From Mrakia gelida (taxonomy: Eukaryota; Basidiomycota; Tremellomycetes; Cystofilobasidiales; Mrakiaceae): a DNA stretch of 64,000 bases. The notes beneath the pieces were generated by a model, which saw only the letters and a program-made list of their open reading frames with translations, searched no databases and was not told where the DNA came from. The position numbers and the translations under genes were made by a program. The stretch's first letter is position 1, and each line of letters opens with the position of its first letter. The DNA lies in contig BRON01000003.1 of assembly GCA_024345305.1 (NCBI GenBank), forward strand, positions 1,922,001-1,986,000, given 5' to 3'. Positions 39,183 to 51,160 of this stretch are shown piece by piece.

Positions 39183-40515
39183 TCACCACCTCGGCTTGAA
39201 GCACATCTTCTTGTGGTTGGGCCAGTCCTTCTTCTGGTGGTCTGAAAGACGGATCAAGATGAAGCAGAGGTGGGAGTCAGAAGCAAGAGCGGCTTCGAAA
39301 CGGGCGTGAGACGCGACGTACAACCCGAGCAGTACTTCCCGATTTTGCACTGGGGGAAGGAATAGAGGACAGGTCAGGAAACGATCTTCGGACAAGAGGT
39401 ATATTGATAGACTCACTCTCGAACACGTCATCAGCTCACCTCCAGAGGAAGCCACGCATTCTCCAGTCGACGAAAGTGCGCACACCAACGCGACCTGCTT
39501 CTGCTCGCTTCTGAAGCCAGTGCTAGCCCTGAAGGCATCAAGGTCCTTGGTTCGAAGCGCTTCGACAACATCGTGGATACCTTTAGCCACCTCCTTGGTT
39601 CGGCAGTCGACGGGAGAGGAGTTGTATGAATGCATAAGCTCGAGAGCGAGACCCTCGAGCAGCGAAGGAGTCGACGAATCAAAGTCCAACAAGTCACCAA
39701 CGTCGCGGCAGACGGCCATGAAGAAGCGGATGATGTGCAGAACACGATCAACGGCCTCGACTTTGCGGACAGCGTCGTATCGATCGTCGGTCTGCAGGCG
39801 GAAGGACGACGGGTGTTGAGCGACGACGCGTCTCAGGAAGGCTCGTCGCGAGAAGGAGAGAGAGAGAACCGTTACTCACCCAGGGTCCTCTAATAGCCTC
39901 AGCGGTAGGCAAGATCGAGTGCAGGTGTCCAAGCATAGCGAGAAGGAGATCTTTGGCGGCTGCTTCTTCGAGAACGAAGCGAAGCATGGCGAGCGAGTTG
40001 TTTCCGACGAGCCAGTAGACAAGGAATCCCTACGGCCTGCAAGACGTATCGATCTTTGGGTATCGGATCGCTTGCCATCGGTAGGCATCGACGATTCTGG
40101 GGAGGTACTTGCTGGCGAGCTCCTCCTGGAACCAAAACGAGAGCGAAGGGGGAGAGAGAAGTCAGCTAGGTTCGGGAGGCTCGAGCTGACACTCCCTCGT
40201 CGAACTCACAACCCAGACGTTGAAGTCGAGTTCTCGATCTTTGGATCGGACGATGTCGAGAACTTTCGAGTACTGGATTCAATGTGACGAGGCGAAAGAG
40301 TCAGCCCCAAACAAGGAAGGAGGGTTGAGGGAAGGAGGGAAAGAGAGCGAACGCACCATGGAGTCGCGGAGTTCGATGTCCTTCTCGACCTTGTCCTTCT
40401 TTTCGAGGTCGTTCTTGAGGTACGACCACTTGTCATTCCACTCTTCCAACGTTCCGGTCACGCCTAAAGCGGAAGCGAACTCGTCCGTCGTGAAAGGGAG
40501 GCAGGATTCAGACAT
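39183..40515 (-). CDS. MYND zinc-finger protein (copy A of a divergent pair)
   Basis: Function unknown; MYND fingers bind proline-rich partners or zinc-stabilise protein contacts. The N-terminus PFTTDEFASALGVTG and the block EELASKYLPRIVDAYRWQAI match copy B (40867-42260) as FTPDDFASVLGVENG and EKVASQYLPSILEIY. An alpha-helical middle (LAMLRFVLEEAAAKDLLLAM, VDRVLHIIRFFMAVC) is followed at the extreme C-terminus by the finger: CALSSTGEC, CSRCKIGKYCSGYHQKKDW and PNHKKMCFKPRW-stop, giving the Cys/His ligand set with His in place of one usual Cys (as in many YCSxxHQ fingers). The finger is spread over three exons with donors near 39406 and 39320. It is transcribed away from copy B across a 351-nt gap, so both probably share a promoter. 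Confidence 0.82.
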
Positions 40516-40866
40516 GGGAGGGAGCTGAAGAGAGTGGAGCAGGGCGGAGGAGAGAGGAGACGGTCAGCGTTCGAAGGAAGAGCTACGACATCTTCTCAGC
40601 CATACAAGACGTGAATCTTACCTGATGTAAGGATGTAGAAGGAGTTGTGACGGTTGATGAGTCCAGAAAGGAAGGAAGGAGGGATGATGACGGTTTGAAG
40701 ATGCCTCGTCGAAATCGAAGGAGGAGCGAGGACGTTGAGCTCGCGCCTCCCTTCCCTCTCTCTTCGACCTCGACAACCACGCCATCCAAACACTTCTTTC
40801 CATTTCGAAGCTCTCATACCTCTCTTGTGAGTCTTATCGAGCCACTGAACTCTCTTTTCAAGGAAA
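40516..40866. promoter_or_regulatory. Shared divergent promoter of the MYND gene pair
   Basis: 351 nt between two start codons facing away from each other. Contains C/T-rich runs toward copy B (40745-40800) and a G/A-rich run toward copy A, that is, a pyrimidine-rich leader on each coding strand. Assignment is by position. Confidence 0.6.
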
Positions 40867-42260
40867 ATGAACGCCGAAGAAGGCCTAGAAGGGACCTTCG
40901 CCGGAGCTGACCTCTCCTTCCCTCCCTCCTCCTCCTCCTCCTCAGATCTCATGCCCTCTTCCGCCATCTCCTTCACCCCGGACGACTTCGCCTCAGTCCT
41001 TGGTGTAGAAAACGGGTTCGATGGATACCAGAGAGCCTGGGACACGGAGGATGGGATTGATGACGAAAGAGAGAAGAGAGCTGTCAAGATGGTGAGCTCA
41101 CACTCTTCGAACAGCTCTTCGCTTCCTTTTGGCAGAAATTTCGCTGATGACTGTTGTATCCTGGGGTGTAGATTCTTGAGTTTCTCGACGCCGAGACAAC
41201 GGAGGACTACCCTGTCTTTCTGGTGGGCCTGTTTCACGTCTCTCTTTGTTCGGTAATCTCGACCTGAATCCTTTCGTTCGAATTCGCAGGAAAAGGTGGC
41301 TAGTCAGTACTTACCCTCAATACTGGAGATCTACCACGAGGTCGTTCTAGTTCTGGAACCGTGGACCGCCTTGGAGCTTCGAGACTTCGTCTGCACGCTC
41401 GTCAACGCGTTACTCGTCAACGCGGTAGCGTCCACGAGATCTCCGTCTCTTTTCCGCTACCTCAGGATCCACATCGACAGATTCAGGTTTACTGAAGATC
41501 TCATGTCTCATACAGATTTGATCGCGCGCTCCTTCTATGAGCGGTTTATCCTTTGCTCCATCGCGGTTAGTGATTCGACGCGTCCCAAACTTCGAGGCCA
41601 GCAGCGGTTGATCTCCTTCACCATTCATCCTTCCTTTCTGATAGCGAGATGCCGAAGGCTACCAAGACAGCGCTAGACTCGTTGCAAAAGCCTCGTTCGC
41701 TCTTATCCCTGTTCTCTCTATCGTCCCAAAGCCGTCCGATTCCACCTCCGTCCCTCGAGCAGCCTTCTCTCTGCTAGAGAGCTTGACTGCACTCGACCGA
41801 AGTCTCCCCGCCCTAGGATCCCCTCCGGCATTCTCTCAACCCAAGAGAGCTCTTCTGGTGACAATCCCGTGGCTCAAACAGTACTGCTACCCCCAGAAGA
41901 GCACACTGATGGAGTTCCTTCGAACGGGAAGGCCGCTGGGTCACGTCTGCGGAGTCGAGAAGTGCAACGATGGTCTCGAGGAGAACGAGTCTGGGAGCTT
42001 GAGGATGTGTGCGAAGGTAAGCTCCATCCCTTCTCCATCCAACGCTCGACGCTCTCGCGATTGACTCCTCTTTTGATCTCGTTCAGTGCAAATCCGTCAC
42101 GTACTGCTCCGTCGGTTCGTCGTCGTCTTCCCTTTCCCTTTCCTTTTCCCCCTCCATCTTCTCGAGCCTGACTCTCTCTTCGCGCTCTCTTTCTCTCTCA
42201 GAGCATCAAAAGGAAGACTGGCCAAACCACAAGAAACTCTGCTTCAAGCCGAACTTGTGA
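40867..42260 (+). CDS. MYND zinc-finger protein (copy B of a divergent pair)
   Basis: Paralogue of the gene at 39183-40515. Protein begins MNAEEGLEGTFAGADLSFPP, then a Ser-run, SFTPDDFASVLGVENGFDGY and EKVASQYLPSILEIYHEVVL, a helical middle (LFRYLRIHIDRFRF, KASFALIPVLSIVPKPSDST) and the C-terminal MYND finger: GHVCGVEKCNDG, LRMCAKCKSVTYCSVEHQ and KEDWPNHKKLCFKPNL-stop. The final eleven residues are almost the same as in copy A, while the middle has diverged strongly. Exons about 40867-41091, 41172-41222, 41290-41566, 41651-42015, 42087-42117 and 42201-42260. The last three small junctions are placed by the conserved finger. Function unknown. Confidence 0.8.
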
Positions 42261-42917
42261 ACTTCCTCGTCGCGTCGAACCAAGGTTCGTTCGTCTCGTT
42301 CTTCACCTCTTCGCGCTCGACCACTCGCTGACTCGTCGTTGTTCACCTTCTGCATCATCACGTAAAGCCTTCGGTACTCTCACATTAATCTCAGATCCCA
42401 TGATCTTCTCTCTTCGCTCGCCCTCTTCGTCGAAAGAGACCGAAACGAAAAAGCGTCGCGTCGCGGCGTGTCTTCGCTTCGTCGAGCCCAACCTACCTCC
42501 TTCTTTCCAGCGAGCGAAAAACAGCGAAACGCAGTTGAATTGCATTTATTCATTATTATCGAGATGAGTCGATGTGCGTCAAAGTTAGAGAAAGGGAGGA
42601 TGGAGGGGGAGCAAGAGCAAAGCGAGGTGGGATTCTAAGATGTGTGCGAAGCGAAGCGAGGGGATGAACAAGAAGGAGAAAACGAGACCCGAAGTGTGTG
42701 TGTGGAGTGAACAATGTAGAGTGAACAAGAAGGAGAGGCCCAAGTGTAAGACTATCTAAGAAAGACGCTGAAGGGAGCAAGGAGGAGATGGAGCGAAGGG
42801 AGAGAAAGAAGATGAATTCTGAAACGAGATGAGAGAAAAGGAAAAGAGATATAGAGATAAAGAAAACGGAGAAGGGGAAGGAGAAGAAGAGTCACACAAG
42901 AGAAGACTAGCTTGTCA
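42261..42917. other. Convergent intergenic region, MYND copy B to amino-acid permease
   Basis: About 660 nt between two 3' ends. An AT-richer stretch with TTTATTCATTATTATC at about 42545-42560 and the GTGTGTGTG run near 42697 are the only features; purine-rich GAGAAAAGGAAAAG runs lie near 42830-42890. Confidence 0.5.
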
Positions 42918-45900
42918 CTAGTTCTTCTCATCGGACTCTTCGCGAGACAATCCAACGGAAACGGGCGAGATCTTGTCGGATTCGTACGCTGAGCTGTGTC
43001 CTGTCGAGTCCGCGGTCTCTCCGGCGACGGGGACGTCGCTGCATAGTGCGAAGAAGGAGAAGGAAGGAAAGCGTGGGTTCAGCGGCGATCGGAGGGACGA
43101 GACAAGACGAGACGAGCGAGACGACTCACCTTCGAGGACCAGTGTATCTCTTCTTCGCGCTGACGTAGTACCAAACGAAGGAGAGAACCATGACTCCGAT
43201 GGTGATGACCGAGGAGTAGTTCATGTTGTTCTTGTCGAGGGGTTGGTATGTGGGCTGAGGAGATTGAGGAAGAAGGGAGAAAAGAGTCAGCAAGAGGAAC
43301 GCGTTGAGGGAGTTTGGATCGAGGGAGGGAAGGACTCACGAAGGAGAGGATGATGCACTCGAAGGCGGTCCACATGATCATGATGATCTGATGAAAGAGC
43401 AAGGATGGCGATGAAAAGTCAGCTCAAGGATCGAGATGTGAGGCAACGAGACGGAAGGAAATGAACGAACGTTGACGACCCATCCCAAAGTCTCTCCCAT
43501 CTGAAGAACGAAGAAGACGAGTCAGGACTTGAAGATCAGAATTTGTTAGCGGCGATACTCACGTAGAAAGGTCCGGGAACGAACTGAAGAAGGGGAGAGA
43601 GATGAGGTCAGATCAAGGTTCGCGTCGAGGGAAGGAAATCGTTCGAAGACTCACGTTGACATCGGGGTGGTCCTTGAAGACTCGTCGCATGATGACGGGA
43701 ATGACGTAGGAGATATCGAGGGCAACCTGGAAGGAACGAGCGAGAAAGGACGATCAGCACTCGGCGAGGAGAGAACGAGAAGGTAGAAGACTTCGAGACT
43801 CACAGCACACCTGAGGAGATGAGTCGAGAACGAGAAAGTCAGCAACGAGAGGGAGGATTCGAGATAGATAGAAACTCACATCGAGAAGATAGCGTAGACC
43901 TGGGAAGGAAGGGAAGTTCAAGTCAGCTCGAGTCCGACGAGAGAAAGAGAGGGAAGACGTACAGCAGCGGAACTGGCGAAGTTCAAGAGACCAAGGAGAG
44001 CACTGAAAGCGACAACGGCCCAGACGGAAGCGAGGGGAGTCTGAGTCCAGGGCGAGATCTTTCCGAAGAATCCCCAATCAGGAAGAGCGTGGTCTCGGCT
44101 GCAAGTCGAGAAAGGAAGAGGGTCAACGATGCTCTCGACCCGCGTCTAAATTCCATCGAGCGATACCGACTCACGAGAAGGCGAAAAGCGACCTCGAGTT
44201 GGCCTGGAGGGCGGTCTGGACGGTGAAGAAAGCTGTAGGTGAAAGGGTCGAGGTCAGAGTTGGCTCGATCGAAGAAAACAAGGGCTGCTGCAGCAGCTTT
44301 CGAGAGGAAGGGAGAGAACGAACCGATGAGGCACACGAAGGGCCAGATAACCAAGGTTCCAGTCTTTCCGATTCGAACTCGCATGATCTGCGATGGAAAG
44401 GCAAAGTCAGCTTTAGAGGCTGCAAGGATAAGCGAAGGAGGGAAGAAGAGTCGACAAACCTCGATGAAAGCTTGTCCACTGATTCCGGGGAGCTCGCTGA
44501 TATCAGGAGAGCAGAGGACGAGAACGATCTAGAGGAAGAGAAGGGGAAGCGTCAGTTCATCGATCATGGAGGAGGGAGCAAGCTGAGGAAGCCTTCGCTT
44601 CGCCTCGACGCGTCGCTTGTCTTCCTTCCTCTCGCCTTTTTGGATCGCGTTGAGGACGTGACGAGTGAACAGAGGTGTGGACGTACGTTCAAGAGCCATC
44701 CGATGATTCCAGTACCGAGAACGGCAGTGAAGAGGGCGACGGGAGCGGCGATGGCAGCACGTCGAACCTCGAACGAGATGTGAGCCACAGCGTCGTAGTC
44801 CGTCATGGTCCACTGGACGGAAAGGAGACCGAAGAGGAAGGCGAGTCCATCGCTCTGGTATCCAGACTCTGAGGAACCGAATCAAAAAGAACGCGACGTC
44901 AGCGAGAGGTCGACGTGACGAAGGAGGACGGGAAGAGACCGAGGACTGACGGTTGTCGACCTTGGTGAAGACGTATTTCGCGGTCTGCATGTCGGCTCGA
45001 GGAGTCATAGCGAGCAAGCAGATGATGATGATGAAGGTGATTCCGATGTTGATGAAAACGAACCTGTAGAAGCGAAGCAGCAACGTGGGAGGGAGAGGAA
45101 GCGAAAGGGAAGGAGCGGGAAGGATGATCAGCCCCGACTGATTGGACTTCCGTTCTGGCTCGACGAATATCAGGAAATAGACACGTACCCTTTGGTGAAG
45201 AGAGCGAGATCCCTGGTTCGGAGAGAGTTCTATAGAAGGGCGAGAGGAGACGAAGATGGATGATCAGTCCTTCGGCGTTGAAGGGACGCGTTTGGGTCAG
45301 ACAAAGTCGAGAAAAGGTCGACGCACCAAGAATCCGTGAACGACGAGGAGTCCAGCGAAAAGACCTGAAGGGAGAAGTGAGTGTGTTTAGCTTTGTGCAT
45401 ACCAGAGGTCTGCTCTGGCTCAGTGTCTCCAGAAGACCTCGCCAGAGCATCGAGAGAGGACGAGATGAACGAACCGTATTGCATTCCAGCGGTGACGACG
45501 AAGTCTCCCTCTCGGGCGACGAGAACGGCGGCCCAGATCATAGTAGCAAGTCCGAACTCGGTGCTGATAAAACGTCGAGGACAAGTCAGCAATCTGACGA
45601 AAGGAGATGGTGGAAGTCTTCGAGCCACGTCGAATCGAGACAGGACCCTGGTCCTCTCTCCCTTCTCTCACCCTTCACCACCTCTCCCACGTCCACCTCG
45701 CCACTTTGTCCTCCCGACCCTACACGCTCTAATGCTCTGAGGAAGAAGGGTAGAGGTGCGAACTCACGAAGCGACTCCAGCGACCTGACCGAGGAGGTTC
45801 AACCATCCGACGACCCATCCGACGATAGCTCTGTACTTCTTAGGAGCAAGCCAGGCAGAAGCGGAGTAGACACCTCCGCAGGTCTGTTGTGTTCGGAATC

Positions 45901-46806
45901 AGAAAGAGAAGAAGGGGCGGACGGTGTGAGTTTAAACCGAGAGGGAAGGAAGGAAAGAACGCTCGTCGCGAGAGAGAGCGAGGAGAGGAGGAGGGAAGGA
46001 GAAGGAAGACGAACGGGGTAGGCCGAGACGATCTCAGCGATAGAAGCTCCCAACGACAAGTTGAAGATGGATCCCATGAACCAACACCTGCAGAGAGGAA
46101 CGCGAGAAAAGATGCAAGAGATGAGCATGAGTTCGCGGGGACGAGTCTGGGCGGGCGAGCCTTGGGATGAGCGGGGAGGGAGTGGGCTGAAACGAGAACG
46201 GACCAGACGACGGAAGCAGGTCCTCCGAGGAGCATAGGCGTGTTGAAGGTCGTAGCGATGGAGGAGCACATTCCCATGATACTGAAGGCTGCGAAGAGGA
46301 AGACATACAAAGCGAGGGAAGGTGAGCAGGCGGAGTTGGAGGGTGGGAGGGAAGAGGTAAAGAGGACGAACCGAAGGAGAAGGTCGACAAGCTGAGAAAA
46401 AGCGGAAGCTTTTGCGTCAGTTTCGGGAAGAAAACCTTTTCGGGAAAAGAAGAAGGAAGACTCACTTTCCGAACTCCCTGTAGACATGAGCGATAACAAA
46501 GAGGAGGAGGAGAGAGAGGAAGGGAGGAAGTCAGTCAAAAGTCCAACGTCGACTGGTTCGATCCTCCCTCCCTGCCCCCTCCTCCCTCCGTTCCTCTCCG
46601 TCCCTCCCTTATCGGTCCACATCCGGATCCTCTTCTCTCGTTCCTGGATAGATAAGACTGCTGACTTACCTGACGAACTCGTTCTTCAACCCGAACCTCT
46701 TTTCAACGAGAGCATCGTCGTCCATAGACGAGCCTTCCGAGGTGGATTGGATGTGAGTCTGGGGGTCGGCAGACTCTGTGTTTTTGGGAGACGATTGGTA
46801 CGACAT
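42918..46806 (-). CDS. Amino-acid/GABA-type permease (APC superfamily)
   Basis: Twelve-helix APC permease of the fungal GABA/choline/polyamine group (Uga4/Hnm1/Bat1-like), at the plasma or vacuolar membrane. N-terminal motif REFGNLSTFSFAFSIMGM and IATTFNTPMLLGGPASVVW, then FNLSLGASIAEIVSAYPTCG, GGVYSASAWLAPKKYR, WVVGWLNLLGQVAGVAST, DYDAVAHISFEV, FFTVQTALQANSRSLFAFSR and VYAIFSMCAVALDISYVIP. Tail ends SREESDEKN. About twenty exons, many tiny: 12 nt (46466-46477), 20 nt (46372-46391), 20 nt (43880-43899), 7 nt (43804-43810), 21 nt and 30 nt (43500-43590). Each restores a conserved motif in frame. Substrate inferred from family only. Confidence 0.92.
43804..43810 (-). other. 7-nt microexon of the amino-acid permease gene
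   Basis: GTGTGCT on the minus strand, between acceptor CAG (43811-43813) and donor GTGAGT (43798-43803). Joined to the 20-nt exon 43880-43899 and the next exon it spells VYAIFSMCAVALDISY, a conserved permease helix. Confidence 0.78.
46466..46477 (-). other. 12-nt microexon of the amino-acid permease gene
   Basis: GGAGTTCGGAAA on the minus strand with acceptor ACAG and donor GTGAGT. Followed by a 20-nt exon (46372-46391). Together they join FVR to EFGNLSTFSFAFSIMG, the N-terminal family motif. Confidence 0.75.
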
Positions 46807-47327
46807 GCTGGCGAGTTTCTCCTCGGGATAGGAGGAGGGAGAGAGGGAAAGGGGGAGGGGAGAAGGGAAGAAGAAGGGAAAGACGGCTGGGGGTTGTCGT
46901 GGTTGCAGGTCAAGGAGCGAGGAGGGAAGGGAGCAGCAAAGAAACGAGAGAACGCCTCTGCAAAATCGAACATTGGTCGCGTCGTCTTTCTTATCACCCC
47001 TGAGAAGAAAAGTCTCACACGAGCAACCCCCAACTGAGCCCGCCCTTTCAGTTTTCGTCTATAGTAGGAAGAGCACATCCTCTCTGCTCCTGGAAGGGAG
47101 GGAGTCGTTGACCTCTAGGCAGGCTCGTGAAGGGCCAATCAAAGGACGAATCGAAGGAGGGGCTCGATGTCTCCTCGATGGAGTCCTCGCCGGGTATGCC
47201 CTTCCCTCTCCCTCGCTATCTCTCTCCTTTTTTTCTCGAACGAGGAGACGAGCAACGAGAGCCCGCCGTCGTTGGCGATAGATAAGAGTACATGTGCATC
47301 CACTCGAGCGAAGGCCGGAAGGGAAAA
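46807..47327. other. Intergenic region, permease to cytochrome b2
   Basis: About 520 nt: promoter side of the permease gene (pyrimidine-rich on the minus strand, 46830-46920) and 3' flank of the cytochrome b2 gene. No gene supported. Confidence 0.5.
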
Positions 47328-50300
47328 TCAGCTTCGAATCGACCATTTCGATCCTTGTTGCTCGTCCGGTCCAAACGACGGCTTGTCTGCGATGAGAGGG
47401 TCAAGAGCGCGAGTGTTGAGCTGGATCAGACAAGGGAAGAGATGTACGAGGTCAGCGAACGAAGGTACGAGGGCGGCGAGGAGGAGGAGGAGATCAATAA
47501 ACGTACGAGATGAGGTCCGAGCTGCGAGAGTTTCGTGACTCCTGAGAAAGACGCGAACGAGAAGAGCAGAAAACGCGTTAGCGGATCGAGCAGGGTGCAG
47601 AAGAGTGAGAGAGAGGACAGATGGATGTACCCAGCAGTCGAAGAGTGGTCTCGATCTCGTCCCGCATGACTGGCGAGGAAGAAAAAACGACGCGTCGAGA
47701 AAGGATCAGCACGACTTGACAGGATCGACTCGAACTCCTGTGCTAGCTCGAGGAGGGAGATAGTGCTCACTCTCGATTCCGTGGATGACTCCGGCTTCTC
47801 CCATAGTCAGAGCGTACATGAATGGTCGACCTGCGAAGTGGGAAGGAAAGAAAGGACGAAAGTCAGTCGCGGCTCGACACCTCTCGAGTTCAGCGCTCCA
47901 GAACTCACCGATTCCAACTCCGTTGACTCCCAAGCAGAGAGCCTTGACGACATCGGTACCTAGTCGGGTTCGAGGAAAATAAAGCACGTCAGCTTCGGTA
48001 GAAGGAGGGAAGCAACGAGGGAAGAAACGGAGGCTGCAAAAGTGAGATTGACCTCGTCGAACTCCTCCGTCCAGGTAGATCTCGCACTTCGGGTCCTTCA
48101 CGATCTCGGGGTAGAACTTGTTCAGCTCCAGAAGGGTGTAGAGAGCGGGTGGGGATCTGAGAAGGAAGGAAAGACACGTCAGAAGCTGCAGTTCGTTCGT
48201 TCATTCGTTCGAAAGGAAACGAAACGCGACTCACCCATCGAGAGCTCGAGCACTGAATCAACGAGGAGCGAAAGCAGATGATCAGCTCTAGGAAACAAGA
48301 GTAATTGAGCCGAGGGGATGTACGAACCCGTGATTACTGAGGTAGATCGCGTTAACTCCAGCATCATAGGCTCGTTTCGCGTCCTGCACATCCCGAGAAA
48401 CAACGATATCAGCGACTACTCTCTCTTCCACACGCACGTCGTTTCGAGAGTTTACTCACCTCGACAGTCTGAATACCCTTCAACCCAATAGGTAGTGTCG
48501 TTCTCGAACGAAGCCACCTCAGATCCTCCCAGTTCAACGAAGGGTCGATGAAGCCTCCGACACTTCGTCCGATTCCTCCTCCCTTTGCATCCGACTGGAT
48601 CTTTCCTCCTGAGATACCGGAAGCCTGAAATGTAAAGAGAGAAATAGGGTGAGGTCAGAATTTGACTTGCGAGGAGGAACCAAACGACGAGGGAGTGAGA
48701 GAAGATCGAACGACCGACTCACCACCTCAACCTCCGCTCGAGACCTCTCGTCCGCTTCTCGCTTTCCGGGAGCGGCTGCGTCGACGGTGACGAAGTAGCC
48801 CTTGATGTGACCGGAAGACTCGATCTGCTTCATGAGAGCTTCGGTCTTGTCGTGTTTCCTGGAGAACGCGTCGAGACGAACGAGAGTCAGCGAGAGACAC
48901 GAGAAAGGGGACGCGTTCGAGAGAAGGGGACTGACCTGTCGACGTAGAGCTGCATGAAGAAGGGCTGCTGAGGAGAGACGGCACCGGAGAGGATCTCAGG
49001 AAGAGGTGCTGAGGCGTTGGTTGAGATCTGAGCGAGGAGGAAGGAGGACGAGGAGTGAGTCTCGAGGTCCAGTTCGACGAACGGAGTCTCCAGCCAACCC
49101 AGCTCTCTGGGCTCGATACAAGGGATAAGGAAGGTACTCACGAACTGAGCAATCGAACACTTTCCAGCAGCCGAAGCGAACAGCTTCTCTCCCTCGGGAT
49201 GCCTGCGTTGAAGAAGGAAAATCAATCAGCTCTCGCTCGCGTCGTTTGCGAGCTCTGGAAAGTACTCACGAGAGTTTAGCCATTCCACAGGGGCAGACGA
49301 AGATGGGGAGAGAGACCTGCGAGGATCGAGGAGGGGAAAGGTGAGCTTTGAGCTCAAAGGACGAGAGGTGTGACGAGGCTGATGTGAGCAGACCTTCTCT
49401 CCAAGGAAAGTCGTCGAAGTATCAACCGTCAGAACGTCCTGAAGCACTCGAGGTCGGAAGAGGATCTGGTTGTAGGAAGATCTGACCCGAGCGAGACAAA
49501 AGAGGGAAAGGTCAGCTCGCCTTCTCGTGAGGGAGAGGAAAAAAAAAGCAGGAGAAAGGAACGAACCTGTTGAGTCCAAGCGTGTACTCGTCCGTTCCTC
49601 CAGAGGAGTAGTACGCGAACGCCTTGGAAGGCAAGACCTGCTTCGCAGCTTCTGTGAAGTCGGGAAGTCCGACGATCTCGCCTGCGAGAAGTAAAGTGAG
49701 AGAGGTCGCGTTTTAGCGACGCGTCGAACCCAACACGTTGAGAGCGCGACTAACCAAGCTCGATCTTCCTCCTAGGAGCAGCAGCAGCTTGACCTCCCGA
49801 AGATGCCTCCGACGACTGGACCCTCGGTTCAGGTCTCTTCTTCACGGTCGAAGCGTCGACCGTCCCAATGAAAGCTGAAGGATCAAGCGCTCCCTGATCG
49901 ATGTACTTCTCGATAGTCCCAGGAGGGTGAAGAGAGTTGAACAGAGGAGTCCCATCTCGACCTGCGAACTTGAGCAGAGGATCTTCTCCTCCTGGGTGAG
50001 ATCCGAGGAACTGGGGGACGAGACGAGGGAAGGGAAACGAAAGAAAGGTCAGCTCGAAACTCGGAGCAGCGAGCCGGGGAATCCTCCGACCTCTCGCTCT
50101 CTTCCTGCTTTGAGCAGCAAGAGAGAATGAAAGGAGAGGATTTTACTGCTCACCTTAGAAAGATCCCAAACCTCATCATTAATGAGCACCCAAATATCCC
50201 CAGGCTGCTTATGTTTCTCGATCTCAGAGAAGGGGATGTTGGACCTCAGCTTCCTCCCTCCTCCGATCTTGGTTCTTGGACGAGCAGCTTCGTCGAGGAG

Positions 50301-50564
50301 GATGGGGGTGGTCGAGAGGTAGTAGGCTGTTGTTGATCCAATGAGGAGGGCTCCGGCGAGGGTTCTCTGGAGATGGTCAACAGAAAGGAGCCTAGAGTCA
50401 GCGGAGGGAACGAGGTATGGAGGGAGGGGAGGGAGGGAACGGACCAAAGCGAGCTTCGAGCTCGTCGTGCTCGAGGTTGATGCGCTTCGACTCGAGGGAA
50501 GAACGACTCGACGAGGGCGGGAGAGGGTGCGGAGGAGGGGAGAGGAGAGGATGGGTCTTGACAT
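47328..50564 (-). CDS. CYB2: Flavocytochrome b2, L-lactate:cytochrome c oxidoreductase
   Basis: Oxidises L-lactate to pyruvate in the mitochondrial intermembrane space and passes electrons to cytochrome c. An Arg/Ser-rich presequence (MSRPILSSPLLRTLSRPRR) followed by hydrophobic LAGALLIGSTTAYYLS fits the bipartite IMS signal. The cytochrome b5 domain has IWVLINDEVWDLSKFL and the haem-ligand loop SHPGGEDPLLKFAGRDG. The FMN domain shows FAYYSSGGTDEYT (substrate Tyr region), FVCPCGMAKLSHPEGE, FMQLYVDR, GYFVTVDA, LPIGLKGIQTVEDA, the catalytic His and Arg in YLSNHGARALDGSP, and IYLDGGVRRGTDV (FMN phosphate). The common SNHGGRQLD is SNHGARALD here. The tail NTRALDPLIADKPSFG wraps the tetramer in yeast b2. 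About 560 residues and fifteen exons. D-lactate or other 2-hydroxyacid specificity cannot be fully excluded. Confidence 0.93.
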
Positions 50565-51160
50565 TGCTGCAGGAGTGAATGAGGAGGTTGGGAGCCAACG
50601 AGGTCGTTCGCTTTCTCAAGGTCGTTGCGTTCGGCTGAAGGCGGCTCCCTCCTCCTCGTTGCTTTTTCTTCTTCACCTCTCGAGAGAAGCAAAGACTGGG
50701 ATACGACAACGAGCTAGCAAAAAACGACTCGAGAAGGGGAGAAAGCAAAAAGCGAGCGAGCGGAAACTGGGATTCGTTGTTGAGCTTTTTGGGTTGGACG
50801 TGGAAGAAACGAAGACAACGAGAGGGCAGCCAAGAAAGGGAAGAAGAGATAGAGAAGTGATTGGTTTAAAGTCCGTGTGGAAGTAGTAAGGAAGATAATG
50901 ATGCGAGGAGAGAGCAGGTGCACGTAAATGAAAGAAGAAGAAAAGGAGAGGTCGTGAAACGAGAACGAGAAACGAGGAGCCGAGCAGAGTGTAGATGGAG
51001 AGGAGCAAAAGTAAAACAAGGGAGAGTGAGAGATGGAAGGGAGAGATAGATGAAGCATGCTAGAGAGTGGAAGAAGAAGAAGAAGAAGGGGAAAGAGGAT
51101 ACCGAGAGAGGGAGAACCGAGACGCGTCCGAGAACCGAGCGAGGAGGGCGAGGACGAGGA
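50565..51160. other. Intergenic region upstream of cytochrome b2
   Basis: About 600 nt; promoter side of the cytochrome b2 gene and 3' flank of the Sec7 gene. AT-richer between 50865 and 50945 (TTGGTTTAAAG). One GACGCGTC octamer (51121-51128). No gene seen. Confidence 0.5.
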
